Positions 24,882 to 38,700 of a stretch of DNA of 64,000 nucleotides are shown piece by piece. Location of the stretch: assembly GCA_021234535.1 (NCBI GenBank), contig CM037836.1, positions 27,642,769-27,706,768 on the forward strand, in the 5' to 3' direction. Numbering within the stretch: position 1 is the first letter of the stretch; each line of letters opens with the position of its first letter. This DNA comes from Stichopus chloronotus (lineage: Eukaryota; Echinodermata; Holothuroidea; Aspidochirotida; Stichopodidae). Below the pieces are notes generated by a model. That model was not told the origin of the DNA, did no database searches, and saw only the letters and a list, made by a program, of their open reading frames with translations. A program made the position numbers and the translations under genes.

Positions 24882-27800
24882 GTATTGTAACATTGCAAAT
24901 TAAAATTGTGTACCTTTTGCGCTCATATTATTAAATTATAAGTTATTTAGTCTACGTAGATTTCGCAAGTTGTCTATTACTGTAAAAGTGTAATCTTGCA
25001 GGCAGTACTAGTTACGCGATTATGACTACGATGAATGCATTGTGTTGAAGTCTAAGCCGAAATTTGCCAGCACTTGCAGGGATTCCGCCGGAAACATAAA
25101 AGGGGGGGGGGGGGTACTCCTGAACCCCAAGTCCAAAGTAATGCTGTCCTTGGACAAAGTTACAAGTGGGTTCAGGGGGACAAAAGCTTGCATCAAGGGC
25201 GCTACAAATTTGCAGTTTGAAGGGTCTTAGAGGCCACTACTTATGTAAGTTCAAAGTTGCTGCAAAAGTTTCCTCTTCTAAGAAACCAAGATATTGACGG
25301 TTTTCTTTTATTTTTGTTGAGTATGACAAGGGGGGATTTTAACCACCTTCTTTTGGGAAGGGGGCTTCTTTTGGGAAGGGAAAAAATTTCCCCTATCCCC
25401 ACCCCCCTGACGGAAACCCTGAGTCCTGACTTGTTCAATACATTTAGTGGTACAACTATAAAATACCCTGCCAATGTGAAACCACACTGAGCCTCCAGAG
25501 GCACAGTTGCAATTATATCGAAGCTATCCTACACTACAAAGTAGAGGTTCATTGGACTTAGATTTTTAAAGAAAGGTAACCTACCACAAAATAACATGTA
25601 AGTGTATGCTTCCAGAACGATTGCAACTAAGCCTCCACCAGAGACTGGAGGCTCAGTGGACTTAAAAGATTTTTTAAAGAAAGATAATCTACACTAAAAA
25701 ATAACATGCAAATGTATATGCCACCACTGTGACTCTGCCTCCACTCAGGACTGAAGGCTCAGTGGACTTCAAAAAATACAGACAAAACATTCACTCATAT
25801 GAGAAGAAAACATTCAACAGCGCCTCCACATTCTAAAAATAGGTGTTCTTCGACCATGTATTCTATAGTTACTCTGATTTAGTCAAAGGCCTAAAGAGAA
25901 AAAGGGTCAGAAATTTCAGAATGGGCAATGTCCTCACCTAAAACCATGCAAGGTAGTAGACATTAAATTCAAAGGTTTACAAAGTCATAGGAATTTCCAG
26001 ACCTACCTTTCACTGATTAACATTAACTTTTAAATTGCTTTCATTACTCCTAAGTTGAAAAAGCTATGGAAAACAATGACTTTGGCCTATCAATGTGTGC
26101 TTTTTGCCAATCGTGACAGTTTTATGTGAAGGGATTTGCCAGTGAAAAAAAAAGGATCATTAATATCTCTTTGAACTTGCATGTTATTTTTTGCTTTACT
26201 GATCTAAGCTATACCTGTAGATATTTTTTTCAACATTCAAGGGCACTGTAACTCACTCAGCATGTACCCTAATTTTACATGAGGCCCTTAAACAAATGAA
26301 GGTAAATTGTTTAGAGCAAAGAAAGTATAGCATGTAAATAAATTTACGACAAGTGTGAACAAGGGTTAGAGGGTAATGAAAGGTTTAGAAAGATGAAAAA
26401 ATGTATATTAATGATAAAGTCTTTCATATGCTACTTTAAAATTCAAAACAACATCATAAAACATATCATTCAACAGTGTAAAAATGTGAAGGTAAAGAAA
26501 AAACAAGATCAATAACACAAGGTTTGCATTATCCCCAAATTTTGGGAGAAATTTCCCTATGTAAAAAAATTTTGGTAGGAATTTCATGTGTCTTGAAGGG
26601 GACTTGGAAGGGGACAGACTGTCCTGAAATACTTAATTTCTATAGGGCCACAGCCTGTGAAACATATACTTGTGTGGGTCAAAAGAAACATCTGATACTA
26701 TAAGTTTAAGACCTCTGCTAGTTTGCCAGACCATGCTGTGGTGACATGTATCTGTTTACAGGTTTCAGTAGTAGAATACAGTATTTGCCCTTCAAAAACA
26801 TGCTTCAACTCATTTTTTTTAATACAGGTATATTCCTTCAGATTTCATGTGTTCAGATTTTACTACCTAACTATTTTGGGCCAAAGAATCTGCTTTCTTC
26901 TATAGTTGATGCCTCTTTCTCCACACCTACTGTAGGCCTAACGTTAAGCTGTCAGTGCTCATACAGTGTAGCGGTAGATCCAGGTTGGACTCATCCGGCA
27001 TACATATGTCCTCCCCTTTTCTCCCAACAATTTTTTCTTACCAAAGTGAACAAATAGATACAGAAAATATGTTTCTCATTTTCTGGAAAATTGCATGTAA
27101 GCACATCTAGAGTCAAAATTTTCTTGGGAGAGGACCCCTTAGCCCCCTGTTGGGTCTTCACACTGCCTGTGCTCTCTCATCGGACTTCAACGGACGGTGC
27201 ATGCTCCCCTTTCTCAAAATCCTGGATCAGCACCTGCAGCATGTGCGATAGACATGAAGGAATGTATAAGTTTTTGAACCCAGAAGACCTGGTAAAAATT
27301 GTATGATATCCCCACAGTATGTATGCAGGATTTTGAGTGATCCTTGCATGAATCATGCAATCCCGCAGGCCGCAGCTAATACAAACACTGCCAGAACATT
27401 TTTTGTCGGGAACTCTTCAAAGTAATTTTGCAGAATCCTACTGCACACTTCCTGAGAAATCAAGTAACCCTAACACAGTTATCACAAATGCAATTATACA
27501 CAATCCAAACCGGCCTGCCATGCCACTTGTTGATGTATTACTGTTTATGTTGAAATGATTTTGTTTACCAGTATCTTCTCTGTACTTCATCACCTGTCTG
27601 GTATATTTATATTACAATATTTTGCTGGTCACCAAAAGGTCAACTTGAACATCTGACCTATCTGGTACTTCTTTTGAGATGTCTGGCATGAGGTTGATGT
27701 ACTGTATGACCTACCTTTGTATAAACTTGGTTTGTTATGAATGACTGACTCAGTTGCTACTGTATCTGGGTGTAGCTGAAGGAGGACGAATTAAACATGC

Positions 27801-30800
27801 CTCATTTCTGAGTTCCCTGTCTCTTAATTACAAGATATGCACGCAACTGTAATACACGATGTAATTTCACAAAATCCTGGATGACTCTTGGCAGAAATTG
27901 CAATATATTAGGTCAGTCTGATCTGATGTGGCTGCTTGTGAAATTCAGTGGTGCTTGGAGTGTTCTTTCGTGATTTCTCAGGGTGTAAGATTCTGTGAGG
28001 TTATGGGTATGGATTTCTAACCAAATCTGTTTCACAATGGTGCAGTGCATTATGGATCTCTGGTATTATTATAGACAAACTTTTTCAATTTCCTTTGCAT
28101 TCCTTATAACTTCAGTTGTCTGAAAGAGCTATGTTATGACAGTTTTAAGACATCTGACTTTTACTCTTATTACAAACCTTTCAAGCTAAATCTTCAGAGA
28201 AGTCAATATAATTTTTTGTTGGTGTCAGATTTTGAGATTTAATACACCCTTCAATTTTAAGAACAAAGACTTTGCAGTAATTTATCAGTGTTACATAATA
28301 TTTTATAATCCTGAGACAGCATGAAGTCTTTCTTAATCAGTCCTTCTTTAAACATTTATATCTTTGATTGTATATTAACAAAAATTGGTGCAGGATTTGA
28401 ATTGCCTGCGGTGAAAAGTATTCTCTTTCATAGTTTGTAAGAAAAATTAGCTTGTCATTAGACAATTACATATTTTTTTTTATCAGAGTGTAGTGTATAT
28501 GAACCCACTTTTAGATGACAGCATACAGTAGCTCTGTATACTCAGCTTCTGCTAGATTCATGTTACATATGTAAAATTTCAAAATTCTCACAAAGAAGTG
28601 ATCAATATGTAAGTTCTTAGCATTAAATCCTGATAACTCCTACTACATGGAAAAGGATTTGTGGCTTAAAAAGCACTATAGATACAGTATATATGAAAAA
28701 TCTGTAAATTTTTAGATGGTTAATTGATTCTTGCATATGTATGCCACATAGAAGTTAACGGTATTTATAAAGCTCTCAGTTGAAGTTATCTTGCTAAAAC
28801 ATTCTCTTACTGCTGGTCCACTGTATGGTAGCTCAAGCTCCACTCAGCACTTACCCCGTACGTCCATGGTCACAAGAGATCATGCAAGCATGCAAGTTTT
28901 GTAGTCACATAAATTGGTGTGGGGTTTCAAGCACACAAACTTATTTCATATGTGTATACTACTGTATTCACTAAACTGTGACCTATACATTGCTTTTTCA
29001 TTTCAGCACAAAACAACACTTATTGCAGGATGCCAAAGACATTTATCAAGTGATAGCAAAGCTCCATGGAATCTTGGAAAGTTGAACCATGTTGGAATTG
29101 CTGTACCTGACCTTGGTAAGTCTGCAGATTACAAACCTGTGTGTGGATGTGTTTTTTCACTAAGGATCATTACCATATCCAACCATTTATGAAATTGCCT
29201 GCAAAGGCTCAGATGGAATTCTTTTCTCACACAGAAGAAACTGTGGACCTTAGTCTTTTGTCACATTACACACTGATACAGCTACCGTAGCTACGAAATA
29301 GCAAGGGATGGAACTGAATGAAGTACTACTCTACAAATTGTCCCATGTAGTTAGTAGTAAAGAGCCCATGTCTGAAGCCTGTTTATACTGTTTATGTTTT
29401 AAGACTTTTTTGATCAATATAAAATAAGCTGATTGCAGGTTGAATTTGTGCCCCAATCTGACAATAATTGTTGTTCCTTTTTCAGAAAAAGCAACCACCA
29501 TGTACAAAGATGTTCTGGGTGCCAAAGTCAGTGAGCCCATGGTATGTATTACATATCAGTGGTTTGTATTCTGTGCAGGCTTGAATGTGTCCCTCTTGTC
29601 CTGTAGTGTTGGTTCTAACTTTGAGGATTGATCTGTGGCAGTGTGGACCTTTCCATTGATTTTCAGTGTTGAATTCTTCATGCCACGTCGAGATGATATA
29701 TTAGATGATTGTGGTATGTGCAGTATGTTTACTGTCTGAGTGCAGTCGCCTTCTACAGTTAAGTCAACTCTGCATGTTTCGTGCAGGGTTAAAGGTAAGT
29801 TAAACTTTCCTCAGTTGCAATCTTTTCAAACAGATTATCCATCATTGATTGTGGTATCATTTGATTGTTTGAAATTCCTTGAAATTATTTTTACATGTTC
29901 TTCACCAAATTTGCAAGCTGCAGAAGATTGTTTAAAATGTGGCAAGCCACTTGTCAAACCAAGCTATGCTCCTACTTGTCTCTTTCATTAACTTTTAATG
30001 GATGTACAATATCTTTAGACTGAGATTTTGTCAACAGATATATGCTGTATGTTTACTACATGATTGCAAAGCTAAAATACTATTGTTTACATTAATTATT
30101 TTCCTAAACTGTATCCATTCCAAGACCAAAATACTGTGGATTTCATCTTTTTTTCTGAACCGTGTGAAGCAGCTTTCTTTGTTTTCCATTCCAAAATGGA
30201 AATCATGAAGTCTTTTCTCGGAAAGGGACTTAGTTTGCACCCTCTGCTTGCTCTGTTTACTCAAGCATCAACTAGCTGCCACATAATCCTGTCTTGGCAA
30301 ACAGTTGTTTAAGTGACCATAGATCAGGCTCTGCACAGAAGCTTACTTAGTCTTTGTCTTGACTAGAGGCAGAGCTGTGCAGGAAAGTGATATCAAAGCA
30401 TCCTTATCAGTACTGTGGTTTCTGGGAGTTCATAGATGTTGCTGAAATGTCCGCCGATTGACACGTATTGAAGAGGATATGAGCGTCCTTGGAAGTACTG
30501 CACGACTGTGGGTTTCACAAATATTTCTGAACCAAGTGCATCTTCTTTTGTTTTTTTCTTTTCATTTTTTTCATTGGAATAAATCTCTCATGTGGATGCA
30601 TTATTATGGTTTCATGTACCTGTAAAGTCTGTAAGTTAGTAATCATATTCTCTGTCCTTGAGAGGCTCGTCCATGAATCAATGTAACTAAATTGTCAATG
30701 TTCATCAGCTGGTCTAATACAAAGTGGATGCAACATCCATGGTGGAAAAAGAAAATAAAAGATCTGATGGTACAGTTTGGGATATTCTCATATCAAGTTT

Positions 30801-33800
30801 CAAACAGACTGACTGAGTTCGTTTAACAAGGTCCTCAATCACTCATTCTGCTATCACCTACCTTTGGATAATATCAATTGAGTTTTGCTGATGTATACTC
30901 CAGTTTTGGAAGAATGTAAGAGACATGCATGTGCAGTGTGTGTGTCATTTTCCCTGATGTCACTGTAATGTTGGATATCTGTAAAATATTGTTAAGTAGT
31001 TACATTATCTCCAATCTCATGATTAAGTCGAATCAGTGTCAAGTAATTGATATAGGGTAAATAATAATATAAGATGATGGTATAGTTTTAAGCAGAAAGT
31101 GAAATAAAATCCTACAGTAAGTCTATCAATTGTTCCAATACAAGGCGCAGCTCCCACCAGAATGTGACGCTGACAGTGCACCAGTAATTTCAAGTCTACG
31201 AACTGAAAAATAAATATGTAATAAAGTAAACAGAAGAGAAGCTTGGATAGATCTCATATTTAGTGCATAGGCGTACCACATGGTGGAGGTCAAAGGTCAT
31301 TTGGGGTCAACTGGGGTCAAACTGTGAAATCTTGTAAACATGATATCTCAAGAAAGGAAGCTTGGACAAACCTCATATTTGGTATGTATGTGTACTATTT
31401 TGAGCAGAAAACCCCTATTGATTTTGCTGGAGGTCGATGGTCATTTGAGATCAACAGTGGTCAAATTGTGAAAACCTTGTAAAACATGATATCCCAAGAA
31501 GGGAAGCTTGGACAAATCTCATATGTGTTATATAGGTGTACTGAGGTATTTGAGCCATCACAATGTTTTGAACTGCTAAATCATCGTGGATGTTGCATGT
31601 TTCTTTTCATATCTGCATGAGATGTTTGAAATTTCAAATGTCAATTTAGTAATTAAAGGTTAAGTTTGAGGTGTTTCTGTGAAGTTCAGTAACTTCCTCC
31701 AAACCTGTAAAGTGTCCTTCACTTAGGCTACTAACGACAGACAGTCAAACTGAGAGCTTGCTCATAGTGAATATTAATGAATGAGTAATTAATGGTTCCA
31801 CTTGGTTTTTATCCCATCGCCCTATAGGAGTTTAAATGAAATATATATTGCAGTCACTTGGCCAGTGGAGCTTTATATTATACTGTAAACCCATGGGTGA
31901 ACAGTTGCCATGGAAATGCTTGGAGTGGGTGAGTAGCGACATCCCAGGGGTACCCCGTGGTAGAGTGACCAGGGGTGCGGTTGGGTCCTGTTGGGTAGTA
32001 TAAATGAAAACATGTCCATGCCGATGTGTTTGCGTGTGCGTCCGCACCTGTCCAAATAATGGTTTTCCAGAATACCTTGAAGGGTATATGAGCGATTAAG
32101 TTTAAACTTGGTAAGGTTGTGCGTGATACCAAAATGTCCTTGGAAGGTTTATTTGTTGTATGGTAAATTGCATCAAATTTGCTCTCTTTTGAGGAAAAAA
32201 GGCAATTTTGCCCCCAGTATGGTTATTTCCAGGGTATCTTGAGAAGTATTTGAGCATTCAATGCAAAATTTTGCTGGGAATTAAGTTAGAATGTAGTATT
32301 CAAGGTACATCACTTTTATAGAAAATAGAGTGAAATTTGCTGAATTTTGAGAAAAAAGCCAATTTTGCAGTTTTTTGAGTGCAAGTTTTCCAGTATATCC
32401 AGTATATTAGGCCAATTAAGGTAAAACTTAGTCAGGACTTACCAGAGAACACACTGTTCAACATGATATTACTGTAATGGTAAGTCAACCAAATGTGCTA
32501 ATATTTGACGATTAAATCCACTTTTGCACCAAAATTTGAATTTCCTGCACATCTTGAGACTTGAGAACTATCACATCAATTCACTTAGAAATTTGTGAGG
32601 ACTTACCTGAGAACACTCTGTTAAACATAATGTTGCTGTTATGGTAAATCCATTGAAATTTGCTGATTTTGGGGAAAAAAAGGTAATACCCCAAAATTTG
32701 GATTTCCACCATATCGTAAGAGCTATTTCAACACTACATGCAAAACTTTGCAAGGACTTAACCTATGAACATAACAATCAGACAGACTACTTTTGTAGTA
32801 AATAGAATGACATTTTTGAGAAAAAGAAAGATTGCACCACTTTCGGATTTTCAGCACATCTTCAGAACTGTTAGCATTTTAGTTTTGCAAGCACTTACTG
32901 AAAACACATTCTTCAAGATGTATCACTCTGATGCTAAATTGCATGAAATTTGCTGATTTTTAGGAGAAAGACCCACTTTGCCATGACAATAGATATACTG
33001 AATGTCTATTAGCATGGCCATGTTACCCTGATCCCTAATGGTACTGTAGCACTAATAGCCTTCTGATGGGACAAGGAATAGAAGTTTTAGGCCTATTGAT
33101 TGTAAATAATTTTATCTCAGTGACCATATGGAAAGGAAACATAAAATCTCTGCCAATAACCACAATGCTTGCAATTTGGTGTTTGAACATCTCTGGCAAT
33201 AATAAGAACATTGTTTTTAAGTCAAACAAAAATTTTGCCACAGCCATGTCCTGAACTATAGGTAAATAGGCAGCTAATGTGTGAATAACCCATAGAGCGT
33301 TGTTCTTAATGACCTGCCCCTAGCGTTATAACCACTATGCCTAACTAACCCTAACCTAATAACCCAACATTATAATTGTGTAATTATAACGTCGTAAAAT
33401 ATATGCAGATACTTTTGGGCAATTATTGCTATGGTTACTTGAGCTGAAATAGTGGCATTAGGCTAGACAAGCTACCCTAGATATCAATATTACTACTATT
33501 TTATGTTCAGTTCTGCTGCTTACCACCATTTTATGTTTGAAGAATATTTGAGGCTTGCATTCAGTTCTTTGTAGAGCTCTCTGACATGGGGTTGCAGTAA
33601 ACTGTTACAAATCCCCATGGATGTCCATGCCCCGTATTTACCTCTTTTTTAAAATCAATGCATAATCATGAGGAGATCTGCAACTCCGTGGATTGCACTC
33701 TTGTTACCATTTTGTCCACTTCTCCACCTTTCTGTAGTACCAATTTATATTCACACAACCAGTACAAACTGAGGGAAAAAATTAAAGAAAAAGTGTAGTT

Positions 33801-35702
33801 GTCACAGCTATTGGATATGAAACCTGACTAATATTTTGCTACATTATTATGTGGTTACACCCTTTAAAATACTCAGAAATTTATTGATACTGAATCAGTG
33901 CAGTGCTTAAAAACCAAAAATCATATAAAAATGCAGTGATACAGTGAGGGGAAAAGGAAAACAGAAGTAAATTCTTAAATGTCTTTTCTGGATTTCTAAT
34001 TGAAGTGAATTGAATTCAAATCTTGTACAGAAATACGGTTTATATATTGTTCACCATATTTTCTGCATATTAATCAAAACACAAGAAGGCAATCCACAGA
34101 GTTGGGTATCTCATGGCCAACATGCATTGATTGCAATAAAGTCTTAAATACAGGGCTTGCACATGGGGATTTGTAATAGTTTACTGCAACCACATGTCAC
34201 AAAGACCTAGAGGACTAGAAGCAGAATGCTTGTTGTCATTAGTTGTGGGCGCTGATTTTAAATTAGAGCAAAATATTTTTCAAACATAAATGATGGTAAG
34301 CAGAAGAACCGAACATGAAATAGTAATATTCATATCTACTGAAAGGTACTGTACAGTAGCAAGCTTATGCCTAGCCTGGTGCCACTCTTCAGGCTTGAGT
34401 GATGAAAATAGTGACTCAAAAGTATCTGTGCATATTATGCTACATAACACAGTTATTACATTGGGTTTAACTTATTCCATATAGGTTAGGCCTAGTGGTC
34501 ATCATTAGTCTTCTCCCCACATTGATAAAGCATTTTTTTGTTTTTCTCTCAACTTCACACCAAATTTAATAAATATAAATATATATGTAAAAATTTTCTT
34601 TAGTAAATGGAGTAACTTCAATTGATGGTATTTCAAGAACCACACATGAGAACTGGATGAAAATTCCACCAGAATGGTTAAATTAACTTACTCTTAAACA
34701 TATCCAAGCAAAATTTGTGCTTGGACCATCCTTTTAATTGCTCGTGTACTTTTCACGGCTTTCTGGAAAAACCATAATTTGGACAGGTGTGGATGCGCAC
34801 GCACACACACAAGCACACTCATGGTGACACACCCACTTGCACCCATGCACACACCCCGGCAGGAACACGTTCTCATTTAAATCACCCAACAGGATCCAGC
34901 TATACCGGTGGTCATTCTACCATGGGGTGCCACTACACATCCACTCCAAGCGTTTCCACGGCAACTGTTCTCCAATAGGTGCACAGCACAATGTATAGCT
35001 CCGATAGCCAAGTAACTGCAAAATCTCATCTTAGCCCCTATAAAGCAATGAGATAAAAATTACTCAGTGGCCCTGTTTTATTGAGTAAGTTCCGTAGTAC
35101 CTTTAGTATCAGAGTGCAACCTATTGTGTTTTATGTTTATCTCCTTGTCAGAAGTGGGTTCAATGTAAAGAGTGCAAAGCCACTTTGTTGGCTGTTCTTT
35201 TACTGTGTATAGATCTGATTATATATCTACCAGATCTGCATCAATGATTTTGAAAATACCACTTACAGTATAATTCAAAGGTAGATAATTAAAAGGTCAC
35301 TGTTTGACTTTTCACCTTTTTCAAGAATGTATTTGAACAATTCATAGAATCTTCCATTTGACCAAAATTTATTTAGTGGGTTGCATGAGAACAAGATTGA
35401 TTTGGGAGGGTAAGTAAGATGCATGAGCCTGCCACCTGGTTAAATTGTATCTGTAGCATTGTTAATACAGCTGCAAGATTAACAAAAAGATGGACATATA
35501 GTAGACCAGCCTCAAGTACTGTACAGTACTCCTTTACTGTACTTTGTTACCTTGCACCCATCTGGATGTGCAAGCTTAGTTTCCTGAACTGGCTTCAGAC
35601 CCATCAGCGCCTCACTGTCAATTTTTCCTTTGCCTCAGCAGAAAGACATTTCATTTTTGATTCCTCGCCAAAGGCAGGCAAGGAATCTATGTGATGGCGA
35701 TG

Positions 35703-35742
<40 letters not shown>

Positions 35743-38700
35743 GGGTGTGTGCACGTGTGTGTGCGTGTGTATGTGATGCCTTTGCTTGTAAACACGATAT
35801 CTCAAGAACTGTATCCATGACTGATCTCATACTTGATCTCATACTTGGGGTGTGGTTTGGTCATACTAAGTATATGATCTCTATAGTTTTTGGTGGAGTT
35901 CAAAGGTCATTTGGGGTCACCAGAAGTCAAAATGCGAAAACCTTGTAAACACGATATCTCCCAAAAGGGTAACTGTGACTCATTTCATACTTAGTGTGTG
36001 GGTTGTTCACACAAAGTAGACGATCCCTCTTGTTTTTTGTCGAGGTCAGAGGTCATTTGAGGTCATCAAGAGATCAAAATGTGAAAACCTTGTAAACACG
36101 ATATCTCAAGAACGGTAACTGTGACTGATGTCATACTTGGTGTATGGGTTGGTCATATTAAGTAGATGATCCCTATTGTTTTGGTGGAGGTCAAAGGTCA
36201 TTTGAGGTCACCAGAGATCAAACTGTAAAAACCTTGTAAACACAATATCTCAAGAACAGTAACTGTGACTGATGCCATACTTCGTGTGTGGGTTAGTCAT
36301 ATTGAGTAGATGATCCCTATTGTTTTTGGTCGAGGTTAAAGGTCATTTGAGGTTGCCAGAGGTCAAACTGTGAAAACCTTTTAAACACGATACCTCCAGA
36401 AGCATACTGTAACTGTGACTGATGTCATACTTGATTTGTGGGTTGGTCACACTAAGTAGATGATCCCTATTGTTTTTGGTTGAGGTCAAAGGTCATTTTA
36501 GGTCACCAGAGGTCAAAATGCAAAAACCATCTAAACACGATATCTCAAGAACCAGTAATTGTGATAAATGTCATACTTGGTGTATTGGTTGGTCATATTA
36601 AGCAGATGATCCCTCTTGTTTTTGGTGGAGGTCAAAGGTCATTTGAGGTCACCAGAGATGAAACTGTGAAAACCTTGTAAACATGATATCTCCAGAAGGG
36701 TACCTGTAACTGATGTCATACTTCGTGTGTGGGTTGGTCATATTGAGAAGATTATCCGTATTGTTTTTGGTGGAGGTCAAAGGTCATCTGAGGTCACCAG
36801 AATTCAAACTGTAAAAACCTTGTAAACATGATATCTCCAGAAGGGTAACTGTGACTGATGTCATACCTTGTGTGTAGCTTGGTTATATTGAGTAGATGAT
36901 CCCTGTTGTTTTTGGTTGAGGTCAAAGGTCACTTGAGGTCACCAGAGATCAAACTAAACAAAATGTCTCCAGGAATCTAACCTTGACTGATGTCATACTT
37001 GATGTGTGAATTGTATATACTGAGTAGAAGAATCCTTTTGTTTTTGGTGGATGTCAAAGGTCATTTGAGGTCACCCGAGGTCAAACTGAAAACCTCCAGA
37101 AGGGTGATGATGATCTCCAGAAGGGTGATGATGATGGATGTCATACTTGATATGTGGGTTGGCCTTACTGGGCCTTACGTGTTTCTATATTGTTGACATG
37201 TTGTAACTTTATTTACCTCTTCCTGAGGTTTCTTTTCAATGAAAATACCTTTATTTAAGAACCAAATTCCTTTTTTTTTTGTCCTTTTTTTATCAAAATC
37301 TCATTTGTGTATATGAACAAGGTTAATCAACTTTGGACCTGCGTATTAACTGCAGTATAATGCACTCTCGGGTTTTAATGCTGTCGTTGAATGCACTTGG
37401 GCTGCGACCTCGTGCATCACTTGCATTAACCCCCGATGGTGCATTATCCTGCAGTTAATACACTGTCCAGCATTGATGAACCTTCAATTTCTTCATAGCA
37501 CATTAGTGCTTAGTAATGATAACATAGTACTGTAACCCTAACGTCAGATTGCTCGCTATACTAGCCAAACAGTCACTTGTTTCCGTATGGAAGCAAGGTC
37601 ACAGTCTCTTACCATCTCAGATTTCTTCCTTTAAAATGTTGGTACTATATTTGTCCAGAAATTTTTCTATAAATTTTTCATGGTTAAAACAGATTACAAT
37701 TTAGAAGATCTGGGCCTATGAGCTCACATTGTGCTTTTTGTGTAGCCAGCATATTGCTTTCAGAGAGTGCAGTACTTGTTCCCGTTTATCAGTGTTGAAA
37801 AGTAAATGCTGGGCAGGTTGGGAGAAATTAATTTGATCATAGTTGATCATAGTTTGATTATATTTTGTCCAAAAGCAGAGTTTTAAGTCAATTTGCTCGC
37901 GTTTATGAATGGAGATAAATATGAGGGTACCAGGTCATTGATTTGAGACCAATGATGACGTCATCTCATTAAAAATGTGGAAAACATAATTCGTCTAAAA
38001 CATTTTAATCACAGAAATTGCAATACCTAAGAAAGGTGTCATTTTAATAAAATATTTTGTGCAGAAAGCCAAAACAGTTGCAGTTCTCATTGTTCAAACA
38101 GGTAATAATTCTTTAACACTGCCATCCTTCTTTACTGTAAGTACTGTAAGGCTAGCACATTAATCATATTTTAGAGGCAAACTCCTTAAGTAAATGAAAC
38201 AATTGTACAGCCATCCAAATGGCCCTGATATGTACTTCAGACAGTTTATCAAACAAGAAGGCAACATTCTGTGGTGCAATAGTACCAATACAAATTAGGG
38301 GAAATGCAATTTTTTTTTTATGATTGTACACTTCCTTACTTGCAAGTCACCTTGTTATTGCAAAAATTGTGCAATCACACATTCCCCTCCACAAGTTGGA
38401 AAGATGAAGTAGTATTTGAAAAAGAAGTCATTATGGAAATAACTCCATTGCGGTCATGGCTGTTTTTAAATACAGTAGATGTAAATTAAGTGAAAGTCGA
38501 AACTGAAACACCCGTTGCTGTTCCCCCTTTAAAGTGCAATAGCCAGTGAGTGGCAGCTGGGCATGTTCCATATGGGAAATGATTTAGATGCTGAGGAGGA
38601 GGAAGAAGAGTTAATGGAAACATCTGTCTTCAAGTTTCACGACCTTTGCAATACATTGGTTTGTGTTCTCACGATTCATGAATTTCTGGGAACAGATCAG

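Noticed and set aside
29740..29991. A CxxC-like AEDCLKCGKPLVK segment after MCEE exon 3
   Set aside because: It does not match the MCEE sequence expected at this place and lacks good splice sites; exon 4 follows in phase from exon 3.
36480..37196. Frames within the 145-bp repeat array
   Set aside because: They repeat with the unit and are interrupted between units; not coding.
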